Origin: Planctomycetota bacterium
Lineage (GTDB): Bacteria; Planctomycetota; Phycisphaerae; UBA1845; PWPN01
DNA: 64,000 bases
Reading direction: 5' to 3'
Assembly (NCBI GenBank): GCA_029550525.1
Contig: JAKPHF010000062.1
Location: 372,001-436,000 of the forward strand
Shown: piece after piece, positions 28,701 to 37,402 of the stretch
Numbering within the stretch: position 1 is the first letter of the stretch
Layout: each line of letters opens with the position of its first letter
Translations under genes and position numbers: made by a program
The notes under the pieces: model-generated
The model's input: only the letters and a program-made list of their open reading frames with translations
The model's database searches: none
What the model was told of the DNA's origin: nothing

Positions 28701-28951
28701 CCGAGCGGCCGGGCACGATCAAGCTTGAGTCGCTGGCGGACAAGTCCCGCAAATTCGACGTGGGCGAGGTCGAGGGGGCCAAGCCGGCCAAGGATCTGAC
28801 GGAGGCGCTGGGCGGAGCGAAGCCCGCCGGCCCGGAGAGCACGCCGCGACCCGGCAGCGGTCAGGCCGGCGGCAGCCTGGCCGACCGACTGAAGCGCGCC
28901 AAGCAGCGTGCGGCCGATCAGATCAAAGAACAAAAGGACCAGGAGCTATGA
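25727..28951 (+). CDS. Large membrane VWA protein with glutamine-amidotransferase-like region
   Basis: A 1074-residue protein with two N-terminal transmembrane segments (about 13-33 and 42-60), a first von Willebrand A domain with an intact MIDAS motif DRSRS near residue 77 and SDGNEN near 167, a middle region like class I glutamine-amidotransferase folds (VVILANISADTF, GGGLIMTGGDEAFGAGGW), and a second VWA-like segment (MIIISDGDPSPP) whose first MIDAS strand reads IIMHS and looks inactive. Two or more transmembrane helices follow near 870-950, then a basic, Ala-rich tail. Start is TTG 25727 with GGGGAG six bases upstream. It opens a VWA-MoxR-DUF58-VWA cluster. Confidence 0.78.
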   Translation: MVAVNWPISFQRPEWLWLLAAIPVIAVASLHFLRGVEKPRRIAAIALRCAVIAVLAAALARIEWVRRNDRVAVMFVLDRSRSIPDDVQAQAHKYIREVTRKAERDDRVGIIGFDGRADVDLMPSRAGFDIISFGMAGQPDRTDLAAGIRMAMATFPDGFARRIVLMSDGNENMGNLAEEIENAAANGVSVDVVPLHYQHTNEILFDRISVPSHAGQDTKIPVRMIVKSQQPTRAKITLYHNGQEVPLADPVKNLTGGMRPDPFVAELELHSGGVHRFEARIAPLDPSDDSIVENNQATAFTFVEAQGKVLLLSRNPDEDRVLVEALKREKINVDLQTPQSIVLDLLKLQEYSVVILANISADTFDTDQHRDLASYVRDFGGGLIMTGGDEAFGAGGWIGKPIEEVSPVKFEIKHKRQMPRGALAIIMHSCEAPDANYWGEQVAVSVLNTISSLDYLGVIAWSGFRGGVNWEVPLEPARDKAAIANKIRQMQVGDMPDFDTTMRIATRDLMKLKDAAQRHMIIISDGDPSPPSQATIDDMVKNRITCSTVGIGYGSHVMVENMVPIAKATGGKYYAVKNPRQVPQIFVKEARVVKRSLIDPREFNPALTTAFDDIVSGLGGGSLPRLGGLVLTERKPDALVPIVRAGEDRGETQEDPVLAYWNFEMGRMVVFTSGFWPKWGADWSNWGSFGKFWAQVVRWAMHGDDTAAVSTGSGGDDVEGGGRQRSASFEVIPRLEGNRGKIVIEALNKDASYLNFLQISGKMVPPVGEAQSLRLVQTGPGRYETEFEVNQHGNYLVSLNYNDPFGKGGIIKAGLSVPYSAEFRDLGTNFGLLEQAARKTKGRRLAMDPLKDDVFSRDLPPAVARQPMWRWLVTWVLLPLFLLDVASRRLASTVAMSVYVEVAVFVMMLAALWRPGSSLMVIVYAFILAELVGWAVRWQSIGPTLAWLTAGVRGLSRAGQRSAGSLSRLKNVREKVREDLAESAKPAEPARAERPGTIKLESLADKSRKFDVGEVEGAKPAKDLTEALGGAKPAGPESTPRPGSGQAGGSLADRLKRAKQRAADQIKEQKDQEL

Positions 28952-29018
28952 GCTGTGAGCTCATAAGCTTTGGGCCGTACATCCGGCTGAGAGCTGCTAG
29001 CTGAAAGCTGACAGCTAA
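28943..29018. repeat. AGCT-word low-complexity repeat
   Basis: The gap between the VWA gene and moxR is filled with variations of GAGCTATGAGCTGTGAGC and AGCTGAAAGCTGACAGCT. Similar words occur at 17871-17885, 40760-40781 and 51570-51648. The VWA stop codon lies within its left end. Confidence 0.65.
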
Positions 29019-29036
29019 TATAACGGGAGCTTGATC

Positions 29037-30056
<1,020 letters not shown>

Positions 30057-30093
30057 AAAGGATCGACGCGTCGGTTCCGGAAGGTAAGCGCCT

Positions 30094-30990
30094 ATGGCGA
30101 CCAAAGTCCAGACGAATGAGTTGCTCAGTCCCGAGTTCATGACCAAACTCGAGCGGCTGGACATCGTGACGCGCAAGATCTTCATGGGCCGCATGAAGGG
30201 CGAGCGGCGGTCGAAGCGCAAAGGACAATCGGTCGAGTTTGCCGATTACCGCAACTACGTGGTGGGCGACGACCTGCGGCATCTCGACTGGAACATCTAC
30301 GGCCGGCTGGAAAAACTGTTCATCAAGCTGTTCTTCGAAGAGGAGGACCTGCACGTCAACATCCTGGTGGACATGAGCAAGTCCATGGACTTCGGCGATC
30401 CGAACAAGTCCTTGTACGCCCGCCGGGTGGCAGCGGCCATCGCCTACATCGGTCTGGTCAAGTACAACCGCGTGAGCGTGACCGCCTTTTCCGACCGTTA
30501 CGGGCCGGAGATGGTGGGCGTTCGCGGCCGGCGGATGATTCACCAGGTGCTCGGCCATCTGAAGACCATGGAAGCCGACGGCGCCGGCAACATGAGCGCG
30601 GCCTGCCGGCAGTTCGCCATCCGCCATCCACAGCGCGGCATCGTCCTGCTGCTTAGCGATTTCATGGACAAAGGCGGCTACGAAGCGGGCCTGCGATATC
30701 TGGTCGGCCGCAAGTACGATCTGTACGCGATCCAGTTGCTCTCGCCCGAGGAGATCGACCCGCCGCTCAACGGCGACCTGCAGCTGGTGGACGTCGAGGA
30801 CGAGGATCTGGCTGACATCACGATCAGCCGGGCCTTGATCAACCGCTACAAGCAGAACCTGACCGCGTATTGCCGCGGGCTGCAGGAGTTCTGCACGCGG
30901 CGGGGCGTGACGTACATGTTCACCAGCACGTCGGTGCCGTTTGACCAACTGGTGCTGAACTACTTGCGTCAGCGAGGGCTGCTACGATGA
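30094..30990 (+). CDS. DUF58 domain protein (VWA-like)
   Basis: The 298-residue soluble protein carries the DUF58 core FADYRNYVVGDDLRHLDWNIYGRLEKLF near residues 49-77, followed by a VWA-type metal site LVDMSKSMDFG. DUF58 proteins accompany MoxR ATPases in many bacteria, and the pair is thought to control assembly or activation of envelope proteins. It begins 37 bases after moxR and overlaps the next gene by four bases (ATGA), so translation is coupled. GGAAGGTAAG upstream supplies a plausible ribosome-binding site. Confidence 0.92.
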   Translation: MATKVQTNELLSPEFMTKLERLDIVTRKIFMGRMKGERRSKRKGQSVEFADYRNYVVGDDLRHLDWNIYGRLEKLFIKLFFEEEDLHVNILVDMSKSMDFGDPNKSLYARRVAAAIAYIGLVKYNRVSVTAFSDRYGPEMVGVRGRRMIHQVLGHLKTMEADGAGNMSAACRQFAIRHPQRGIVLLLSDFMDKGGYEAGLRYLVGRKYDLYAIQLLSPEEIDPPLNGDLQLVDVEDEDLADITISRALINRYKQNLTAYCRGLQEFCTRRGVTYMFTSTSVPFDQLVLNYLRQRGLLR

Positions 30991-32981
30991 GCTTTCTCGC
31001 CCCCTGGTACGTACCCGTCCTGGCCGGCGCGCTCACCGTGCCGCCGCTGGTGCTGTTGTACTTCCTCAAGCTCAAGCGGCAACGGTTGCCGGTGGCTTCG
31101 ACGCTCCTGTGGCGCAAGTCGATCGAAGACCTGCGGGTAAACTCGCCGTTCCAGCGGCTTCGCAGCAGCCTGCTGCTGTTGCTGCAGTTGCTCGTGTTGG
31201 CCGCCGCCTGCATTGCGATCGCCGAGCCGTTCAAATCGGCCGGTCGCACGTTCGATAACGCGATCGTCCTGCTGATCGACCAGTCGGCCTCCATGGCCGC
31301 ACGTGAGAGCAACGGCGAGACGCGCCTGGAGATGGCTAAGCGCGAAGCGGCTCGTGTGATCGAAGGGCTGACTGCCCAGCAACGGGCGATGGTGATCGCA
31401 TTCGCCGATCGCGCCCGCGTCCTGGCCCCGTTCAGCGACGATCGCAAGGCGCTGCTGCGAGCCATCGACTCCATCCAGCAGACGGACGCTCCGGCCAAGC
31501 TGACCGAAGCCATGACGCTGGCCGAAGCCCACTCCATGCCGCAGGGTGAGGACATCGGCATCGCGCAGCAGATCGGCCACGCTCACGTGATTCTGTTCAC
31601 CGACGGCAGGCTCCGCGACGCCGAGGAAGTGATCGCTCAACGCAGCACGGTCGAGCTGGTCAAGGTGGGCACGACGGCCGAGAACGTGGGCATCGTCGAT
31701 CTGGACGTCCGCCGCAACTACGAGCAGCCTACCGAGCTGACCATCCTGGCCCGGATCCGCAACTTCGGCACGCAGGCGGTCGCACGAGACGTTTCCCTGT
31801 TCATCAACGGCGAGCTGAAAGACGCGCGGTCCATCGGCCAGTTGGCCGCGGCGGGCTCGGCCGAAAAAGTCGCCCTTCTGCGGCCCGGCGAGATGCCCGA
31901 CGAACGCAGCGAAACGGTCGTGCCCTTCGAGGTGGTTCTCGAGACGGGGGCCAACGTCGAGGTGCGGCTTTCGGGCACCGACGCGCTGGCCACCGACGAT
32001 CGCGCGTTCGCGGTGGTCACGCCGCCGCAACCCATGAAGCTTCTGCTGGTGACGGCCGGCAACCGCTTCCTGAAACGGATGGTCGGCGTCATGCCCGCGG
32101 ACCAGTTCGATACCTGGACGCCCGAGGAATACCAGACCAAGCCCGATGCGGAGTTGATCGAGAATGGGCGCTGCATCTATGACGTGGTGGTGTTCGATGC
32201 GCACTCGACGGACCGCCTGCCGCCGGGCAACTACTTCTTCTTCGGCGGTATTCCGCTCATCGACGGCGTGGAGCGAGGCGATCTTCTCGAGAACGAGATC
32301 CTGCTCGACTGGGACGACACCCATCCCGTCCTGCAGCACACGGTGGTCGAATCGCTCCGGATCGTCGGCTGGCACGACCTGAAGCTGCCCCAGGAAGCGG
32401 TCACCATCATCGAGGGCACAAACGGTCCGGTGCTGAGCTTCCTGGGCCGCGGCCGTAATCAGTACCTCATCTCGGCGTTCAGCATTTTCAACGAGGATCG
32501 CACAGCCCTCAACACGGACTGGGTATTCAAAGGCGAGTCCATCGCCTTCATGTACGACGCCCTGCGTTTCCTGGCGGGCAGCACGACCCAGGGCCAGCAG
32601 CCGCCGGTGAAGCCCGGCGAGGCGTTCAGCGTGCCGGTGGCTCCGCAGTACCAGAACGTCGCCGTGCGGCGGCCCGACCAAACCACGGAGAACATTCCCG
32701 TCGGCTCGCTGGGGCTGGCCACGTATGGGCGCACCGACAAGGTGGGTCTGTACGTGGTGTCCACCGGCATTCCCGGCGAGGGCACGCGGGCCGTCAATCT
32801 GCTCGATGAGTACGAGAGCCTCATCGCGCCCAAAGGAGATTTTCGCATCGCCTCGGGCGACGTGCAGCAGAGCAGCGGCTCGGAATTGGCCCGCCAGCCG
32901 CTGTGGCCTTACTTCCTCATGGCCTTGGGCGGTATCCTGTTCGTCGAATGGTTCGTGTACAGCAAGCGGGTTTACGTGTAA
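30987..32981 (+). CDS. BatA-like membrane protein with VWA domain
   Basis: The 664-residue protein has the BatA-type N-terminus: a first transmembrane helix (about 5-25), a short KLKRQRLPVAST loop, and a second helix near 58-78, then a VWA domain with intact MIDAS DQSAS near residue 96 and FTDGR further on. A large extracytoplasmic region follows with CARDB-like beta segments (ELTILARIRNFGTQAVARDV) and a final transmembrane helix near 643-660 before a short basic end. It overlaps the DUF58 gene by four bases. Together with 25727 it places VWA membrane proteins on both sides of the MoxR-DUF58 pair. Confidence 0.85.
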   Translation: MSFLAPWYVPVLAGALTVPPLVLLYFLKLKRQRLPVASTLLWRKSIEDLRVNSPFQRLRSSLLLLLQLLVLAAACIAIAEPFKSAGRTFDNAIVLLIDQSASMAARESNGETRLEMAKREAARVIEGLTAQQRAMVIAFADRARVLAPFSDDRKALLRAIDSIQQTDAPAKLTEAMTLAEAHSMPQGEDIGIAQQIGHAHVILFTDGRLRDAEEVIAQRSTVELVKVGTTAENVGIVDLDVRRNYEQPTELTILARIRNFGTQAVARDVSLFINGELKDARSIGQLAAAGSAEKVALLRPGEMPDERSETVVPFEVVLETGANVEVRLSGTDALATDDRAFAVVTPPQPMKLLLVTAGNRFLKRMVGVMPADQFDTWTPEEYQTKPDAELIENGRCIYDVVVFDAHSTDRLPPGNYFFFGGIPLIDGVERGDLLENEILLDWDDTHPVLQHTVVESLRIVGWHDLKLPQEAVTIIEGTNGPVLSFLGRGRNQYLISAFSIFNEDRTALNTDWVFKGESIAFMYDALRFLAGSTTQGQQPPVKPGEAFSVPVAPQYQNVAVRRPDQTTENIPVGSLGLATYGRTDKVGLYVVSTGIPGEGTRAVNLLDEYESLIAPKGDFRIASGDVQQSSGSELARQPLWPYFLMALGGILFVEWFVYSKRVYV

Positions 32982-33081
32982 GCTGCGCTTCCTGATGGCA
33001 CCGGCCGGTTGACGTGCGCGGAGCGAGACAACCGAAGCGACGCCGGGCGACGTCGAATCCATGTCGAATCGGAGGTTGGGA

Positions 33082-34521
33082 ATGAACGTGCGCAGGCTTC
33101 TCAACATCGCCACCGTTACGCTGTGGATACTCGTGCCGATCGCTCGCGCCGACGCCTCGCCGGATCGGCCCGGGCGGCCCAACATCATCTTGTGCATGGC
33201 TGACGATCAAGGCTGGGGCGACGTGGGCTATTACGGCCACCCGGCGATCAAGACGCCGAATCTCGACGCCATGGCCGCTGCGGGCCTGCGGTTCGACCGG
33301 TTCTATGCGGCCGCGCCGGTCTGCTCGCCCACGCGCGGGAGCGTCATGACGGGCCGTCATCCCAATCGGTTCGGCTGCTTCATCTGGGGCCGCACGTTGC
33401 GACCGCAGGAGCATACACTCGCCGAGACGCTCAAGGCCGCCGGTTACGCCACCGGACACTTCGGCAAGTGGCATCTCGGGTCGGTCGAGAAAGGCAGTCC
33501 GGTCAATCCCGGGGCAAGTGGCTTCGATGAGTGGCTGAGCGCCCCCAACTTCTACGACAACGACCCGATCCTCAGCCGCAAGGGCATCGCCGTTGAAATG
33601 AAGGGCGAAAGCTCGATGGTGGCCATGGACGCGGCGCTGGCGTTCATTCGCGAGCAGGCCAAGGCGCGGCAACCGTTCCTGGCCGTGGTGTGGTTCGGCT
33701 CGCCGCACCTGCCCTACGAGGCGGCCGAGGAGGATCGGGCCCTCTACTCAGGGCTGAAGCCGGCACTGCAGAATTACTACGGCGAAATCACCGGCATCGA
33801 CCGGGCCATGGGCAAGCTCCGCGCGGAGCTCCGCACGCTCGGCATCCACGAGAACACCATTGTGTGGTATTGCAGCGATAACGGCGGGGTCGGCAACGTC
33901 AGCGCGACGGGCGGCCGAGCCGGCAAAGGCAGCATCTATGAAGGCGGGCTGCGCGTTCCCGCCATCCTCGAATGGCCGGCCCGTATCCCCCGGCCTCAGG
34001 TCAGCAACTTGCCCGCGGTGACATCAGACATATATCCGACACTTCTGGAGATTGTCGCCGCTCAGCCCGAATCGCGTCGCGTATTGGACGGGATCAGTTT
34101 GGTGCCGGTGATCGAGGGGAAGGTTGACCGGCGTCCCCAGCCCATCGGCTTCTGGAAATACCCCGATCAAGGCGTGCGCACGCCGTCCAAGGAGTTCATG
34201 GCCGAACTGCTCGAGGCGCAAAAGCAGGGACGAGAGATCTCGCGGGAAGAGCGGCTATGCCTCGACGCGGGCAAAATCACGCAGCAGTACCCGCGAGACC
34301 GCTTCCCGGGTCATGCAGCCTGGCTCGACTGGCCGTGGAAGCTGCACCGCATCGAACCGCCCGACCAGCCGATCACGATCGAGCTGTACAACCTGGCCGA
34401 AGATCCGCAGGAAAGCCGCGACTGCTTCGCTGAGCAGCCCGATCGCGTCAAGGTCATGCGGGAGCAGTTGGAGCAATGGCTCGCGTCCGTGGTTGACAGC
34501 CTGAACGGCAAGGACTATTGA
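33082..34521 (+). CDS. Exported arylsulfatase-like sulfatase
   Basis: The 479-residue enzyme belongs to the formylglycine-dependent sulfatases that hydrolyse sulfate esters. A signal peptide (about 1-24) precedes PNIILCMADDQGWGD, whose Asp pair binds calcium. The maturation motif CSPTR has Cys81, to be converted to formylglycine; GKWHLG and SDNGG follow, as in the family. I start it at ATG 33082 with GGAGG six bases upstream instead of the ATG at 33061. No sulfatase-maturing enzyme is present in the window. Planctomycetes use many such enzymes on sulfated glycans, so a glycan substrate is likely but unproven. Confidence 0.93.
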   Translation: MNVRRLLNIATVTLWILVPIARADASPDRPGRPNIILCMADDQGWGDVGYYGHPAIKTPNLDAMAAAGLRFDRFYAAAPVCSPTRGSVMTGRHPNRFGCFIWGRTLRPQEHTLAETLKAAGYATGHFGKWHLGSVEKGSPVNPGASGFDEWLSAPNFYDNDPILSRKGIAVEMKGESSMVAMDAALAFIREQAKARQPFLAVVWFGSPHLPYEAAEEDRALYSGLKPALQNYYGEITGIDRAMGKLRAELRTLGIHENTIVWYCSDNGGVGNVSATGGRAGKGSIYEGGLRVPAILEWPARIPRPQVSNLPAVTSDIYPTLLEIVAAQPESRRVLDGISLVPVIEGKVDRRPQPIGFWKYPDQGVRTPSKEFMAELLEAQKQGREISREERLCLDAGKITQQYPRDRFPGHAAWLDWPWKLHRIEPPDQPITIELYNLAEDPQESRDCFAEQPDRVKVMREQLEQWLASVVDSLNGKDY

Positions 34522-34529
34522 GCCTTTCG

Positions 34530-34558
34530 GGGAGCAGGCATCTTGCCCCCTCCTTTTT
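34530..34558 (+). terminator. Probable terminator of the sulfatase gene
   Basis: GGAGCAGGCA and TGCCCCCTCC pair with a small central mismatch around a three-base loop, then TTTTT at 34554-34558. It begins nine bases after the sulfatase stop. Its core GGCATCTTGCC belongs to the dispersed palindrome family. Confidence 0.55.
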
Positions 34559-34619
34559 GCACGTGCGCGTTGTACGCTGTCGTAACCATCCGTGGCGCAT
34601 TGTCGATGGAGCGAGGCCC

Positions 34620-35627
34620 ATGCGCTTAAGATGCACGATTCTGTTGTTGATCGGGCTGGTGTCACTCCTGGCCATGCCGGCGGTTGTCAGCGCCGAATCG
34701 CCCACCAGTGCTCCGGCCAGCGTCATCCCTCCCGTCAATCTCCAGGAGTTGACATACCGCAACCCTATTATCGATCGCATCGGCCCAGCCGATCCTCATG
34801 TGATCCGATATCAAGGCCGCTACTATCTCTATCCCACGCTGGATTGCCGCGGCTACGAGGTGTTCGTGTCCGACGATCTCGTCCGCTGGGAACACAAGGG
34901 CAAGTGTTTCAGGGACAAACGCGGCGGCGTATGGGCGCCCGACATGTTCCACAACCCCCGAGGTGACGGTAAGTTCTACCTGTACTACACCGTGGATGAC
35001 GCCCAGTCGGGCAAGCTCATCGGCGTGGCCGTGGCCGACAGTCCGCTCGGCAAGTTCATCGACAAAGGCCCGCTGATCAAGGGCGCGATCGACGCCCATC
35101 TGTTCCAGGATGATGATGGGAAGATGTACCTGTACCACGTGCCCACGTCGGCCGGATACAACCGCATTGCCGTGCAGCCCATGGCCGACCCGCTCACCAA
35201 GACCGGCGAGCCGAAAACCCTTATTGAACCGACCGACGCGTGGGAACGGCACGGTGCGCCCATCGCCGAAGGTCCGTGGATGCTCAAGCACAAGGGGCTG
35301 TACTACCTGATGTATTCGGGCAGCCCGGCCGACGGCCCGCATTACGCCATCGGTTACGCCACCGCGAAATCGCCCATGGGCCCCTTCACCAAGTACCCGG
35401 GCAACCCCATCGCCCAACAAGGCAACGGCGTGTTCGGCCCGGGGCACCACTGCGTCGTGACCGGACCGGACGGCAAGTTGTGGATGGTCTATCACCAGCA
35501 AAGCACCGCCCAGAGAGGCTGGAATCGCTTTCTGGCCATCGACCCGCTGTGGTTCGACGACGAAGGCGTCATTCACGTCAAGCTGACGCGTGGCACCACG
35601 GAGCGTTTCACGGCCCGGGACAGATAA
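34620..35627 (+). CDS. Exported glycoside hydrolase family 43 protein
   Basis: The 335-residue protein has a signal peptide (about 1-25) and a five-bladed GH43 propeller. The three catalytic acids of the family can be placed: Asp58 in PADPHVIR as general base, Asp158 in GAIDAHLF as pKa modulator, and Glu217 in IAEGPWML as general acid. GH43 enzymes act on arabinan, xylan or related side chains; the precise substrate is not readable. The ATG at 34620 is chosen for the signal peptide, with GGAG about ten bases upstream. It follows the sulfatase with a terminator between them and converges on the Gfo/Idh gene. Confidence 0.9.
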   Translation: MRLRCTILLLIGLVSLLAMPAVVSAESPTSAPASVIPPVNLQELTYRNPIIDRIGPADPHVIRYQGRYYLYPTLDCRGYEVFVSDDLVRWEHKGKCFRDKRGGVWAPDMFHNPRGDGKFYLYYTVDDAQSGKLIGVAVADSPLGKFIDKGPLIKGAIDAHLFQDDDGKMYLYHVPTSAGYNRIAVQPMADPLTKTGEPKTLIEPTDAWERHGAPIAEGPWMLKHKGLYYLMYSGSPADGPHYAIGYATAKSPMGPFTKYPGNPIAQQGNGVFGPGHHCVVTGPDGKLWMVYHQQSTAQRGWNRFLAIDPLWFDDEGVIHVKLTRGTTERFTARDR

Positions 35628-35649
35628 ACGTCTCCCGCGTACGCCGTGC

Positions 35650-35802
35650 TCACCACGGAGGACACGGAGAAGACGCCTGCGACCACGGATGACACGCGCG
35701 AGTACGTATGAAAAAGGCGCGCACCGCAGAGGTCACAGAGGCGCACAGAGGCGGGCAGATCAACTTTTCCTCTGTGACCCTCTGTGTCCTTTGTGGTTCA
35801 CC
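35650..35802. repeat. CTCTGTG-word inverted repeat between convergent genes
   Basis: The 206-base gap between GH43 and the Gfo/Idh gene holds CACCACGGAGGACACGG at its left and then two opposing arms: CCGCAGAGGTCACAGAGG (about 35723-35740) and CCTCTGTGACCCTCTGTG (about 35769-35786). The arms can fold together, so the repeat may end both transcripts. No gene is present here. Confidence 0.65.
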
Positions 35803-35833
35803 AATTCTTGCCGTCCGCGTTACCGGTGGATCC

Positions 35834-37027
35834 TTACAGTTTGTACTGCGGGATCTTCATCAGTTCGCCGTCCTTGAGCGCCGACTGATGGGCGACGATG
35901 CCGGACACCGTCATGTTCAGCGCCCAGGCCACGTCGATGAGCGGCTTGCGGTCCTCGAGGATGGCGGTGACGAACTCGTTCATGAGGTAGCCGTGCGAAC
36001 CGCCGTGCCCGCCGGGATCGACCGTCGGCGGCAGCGGCGGCCGGTTGATGTTGGGCAGATTCTTCTCCAGCCCCTCGTACTTCCCGTAAACCGTGCCCTT
36101 CTGCCCACGAACGCGGCCCTGCTCGCCGCCCGAGCCCGGCGTGTCCCAACTGACCGCCATCCGCGCACAACCGCCCTCGCTCGTGCGGAACAGGGCGATC
36201 TCCGTGCCGAACGGGTTCTTGTAGCGGTTATTGGAAGGCTGCAGATGGGGGACGATGCTGGGCATGCCCATGCAGGACACTTCGGTGAAGCTGCCACCGG
36301 TCACGCCCACATAAAAGGCATTCGAGTGCGTCGGATACCACTGCGGCGGCAGGCCCACCCGCCAGTCCTTGTACGACGGGATCGGCTCGGGCATGTAGTG
36401 GTAGTACTCGCCCTCGGCGTACACGATCTTGCCGAGCCCGCCGGCCTTGTAGATCTCGCGGGCAGCGTGCAGATCGGCGTGGTAGCAGGACGTCTCGAAG
36501 AGCATGTACTTCAGGCCGGTGGTCTTGACCGCCTCGAACAGTCGGTCGGCGTCTTCGAGCGATCCGAACACCGCGGGCACCGCCGAGGCCACGTGCTTGC
36601 CGTGCTTGAGAGCGGCGATGGCGTGATCGGCGTGGCTGGGGGCGTCGGTGGCGACGAACACCGCTTCGATCTTGTCGTCCTTGACCAGTTCCTCGAGCGA
36701 GGGATAGGTCTTCTCGCAACGGACCGCCTTGGCCAGTAGCGCGCAGCGATCGGGCTGAATGTCGCTAACCGCCACGATCTCGACGTTCGGGTGATCCTGG
36801 AAGCTGAAGGCCGCGCCGAAGTTGCACACGCCGTAGCCCACGATGCCGACGCGCAGTTTGCGGTCGGACACGGGCTTCCAACCCTTCGAGGTGTCGGCGT
36901 CCCTGGCCTGTTTTTCGAAGCCGGGGATCACCTGTCCTTCGGCCCGGGCCGTCTGCGACAACCCCAGCGCCGCCGCTCCCATGCCCACCGCCTGCAGAAA
37001 AGATCGTCGCGTCGAAAGATCGTGCAT
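35834..37027 (-). CDS. Tat-exported Gfo/Idh/MocA family oxidoreductase
   Basis: A 397-residue NAD(P)-dependent oxidoreductase with a twin-arginine signal (STRRSFLQAVGMGAAALGL) ending near residue 30. The Rossmann motif GIVGYGVCNFG lies near 61 and the nucleotide-binding segment continues to ATDAPSHADHAIAALKHGKH. The usual EKP motif is replaced by a SAVPA segment, so the catalytic Lys is not at its standard place. HSNAFYVGVTGGSFTE fits the C-terminal beta domain. Planctomycetes carry many Tat-exported members, usually linked to sugar metabolism. The ATG at 37025-37027 has GGAGG ten bases upstream. Confidence 0.87.
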   Translation of the reverse strand: MHDLSTRRSFLQAVGMGAAALGLSQTARAEGQVIPGFEKQARDADTSKGWKPVSDRKLRVGIVGYGVCNFGAAFSFQDHPNVEIVAVSDIQPDRCALLAKAVRCEKTYPSLEELVKDDKIEAVFVATDAPSHADHAIAALKHGKHVASAVPAVFGSLEDADRLFEAVKTTGLKYMLFETSCYHADLHAAREIYKAGGLGKIVYAEGEYYHYMPEPIPSYKDWRVGLPPQWYPTHSNAFYVGVTGGSFTEVSCMGMPSIVPHLQPSNNRYKNPFGTEIALFRTSEGGCARMAVSWDTPGSGGEQGRVRGQKGTVYGKYEGLEKNLPNINRPPLPPTVDPGGHGGSHGYLMNEFVTAILEDRKPLIDVAWALNMTVSGIVAHQSALKDGELMKIPQYKL

Positions 37028-37402
37028 GATCGAGACCTCCAGTTGATCAAGGCCGGCCGGGCGAACGGCCGGGCGTTCGGGAACACTTGTTCGATCAGTT
37101 GATGCCTCTGCCGGAGCAGCTGCCCCGATTCCTGCTGGTCAATGCATCGCAGCGCTCGCGCCATCGGCCGCAGTCGTTGCAGATGCCCGGAATGACATCA
37201 ATCAAGCCGCTCATGTGCGAGACATGGTACCACTGACCGGGAGACGAGAAAACTGCGCGGGGCCGGGAGGCCGCGGGTTGCCCGCCCGGGGGCTCCTTCC
37301 TACACTGGCCGTCAAATCGCCAAAACACGATCAGGGTGACGGGCAATCGTGCCTCAGCCAGACGAGACGCCCGGCTCGATCTCTTTGTCGCAGGAGCAGT
37401 CC
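37028..37402. other. Divergent intergenic region, 375 bases
   Basis: The region lies between the divergent Gfo/Idh and TIM-barrel genes. It contains an inverted GGCCGGCCGGGC/GCCCGGCCG word near 37050-37070 and a GC-rich run CCGGGAGGCCGCGGG near 37263. A short minus-strand frame (37095-37214) with four Cys is possible but lacks a ribosome-binding site. I see no convincing gene or promoter. Confidence 0.4.

Noticed and set aside
30969..33197. Minus-strand open frame of 742 codons
   Set aside because: It is the shadow of the BatA-like gene and the sulfatase start; GC-rich third positions keep it open. No domain is visible.
37095..37214. Short minus-strand frame with four Cys (ICNDCGRWRERC)
   Set aside because: It has a zinc-ribbon look but no ribosome-binding site, and the frame continues upstream into shadow sequence. 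Too little to call.
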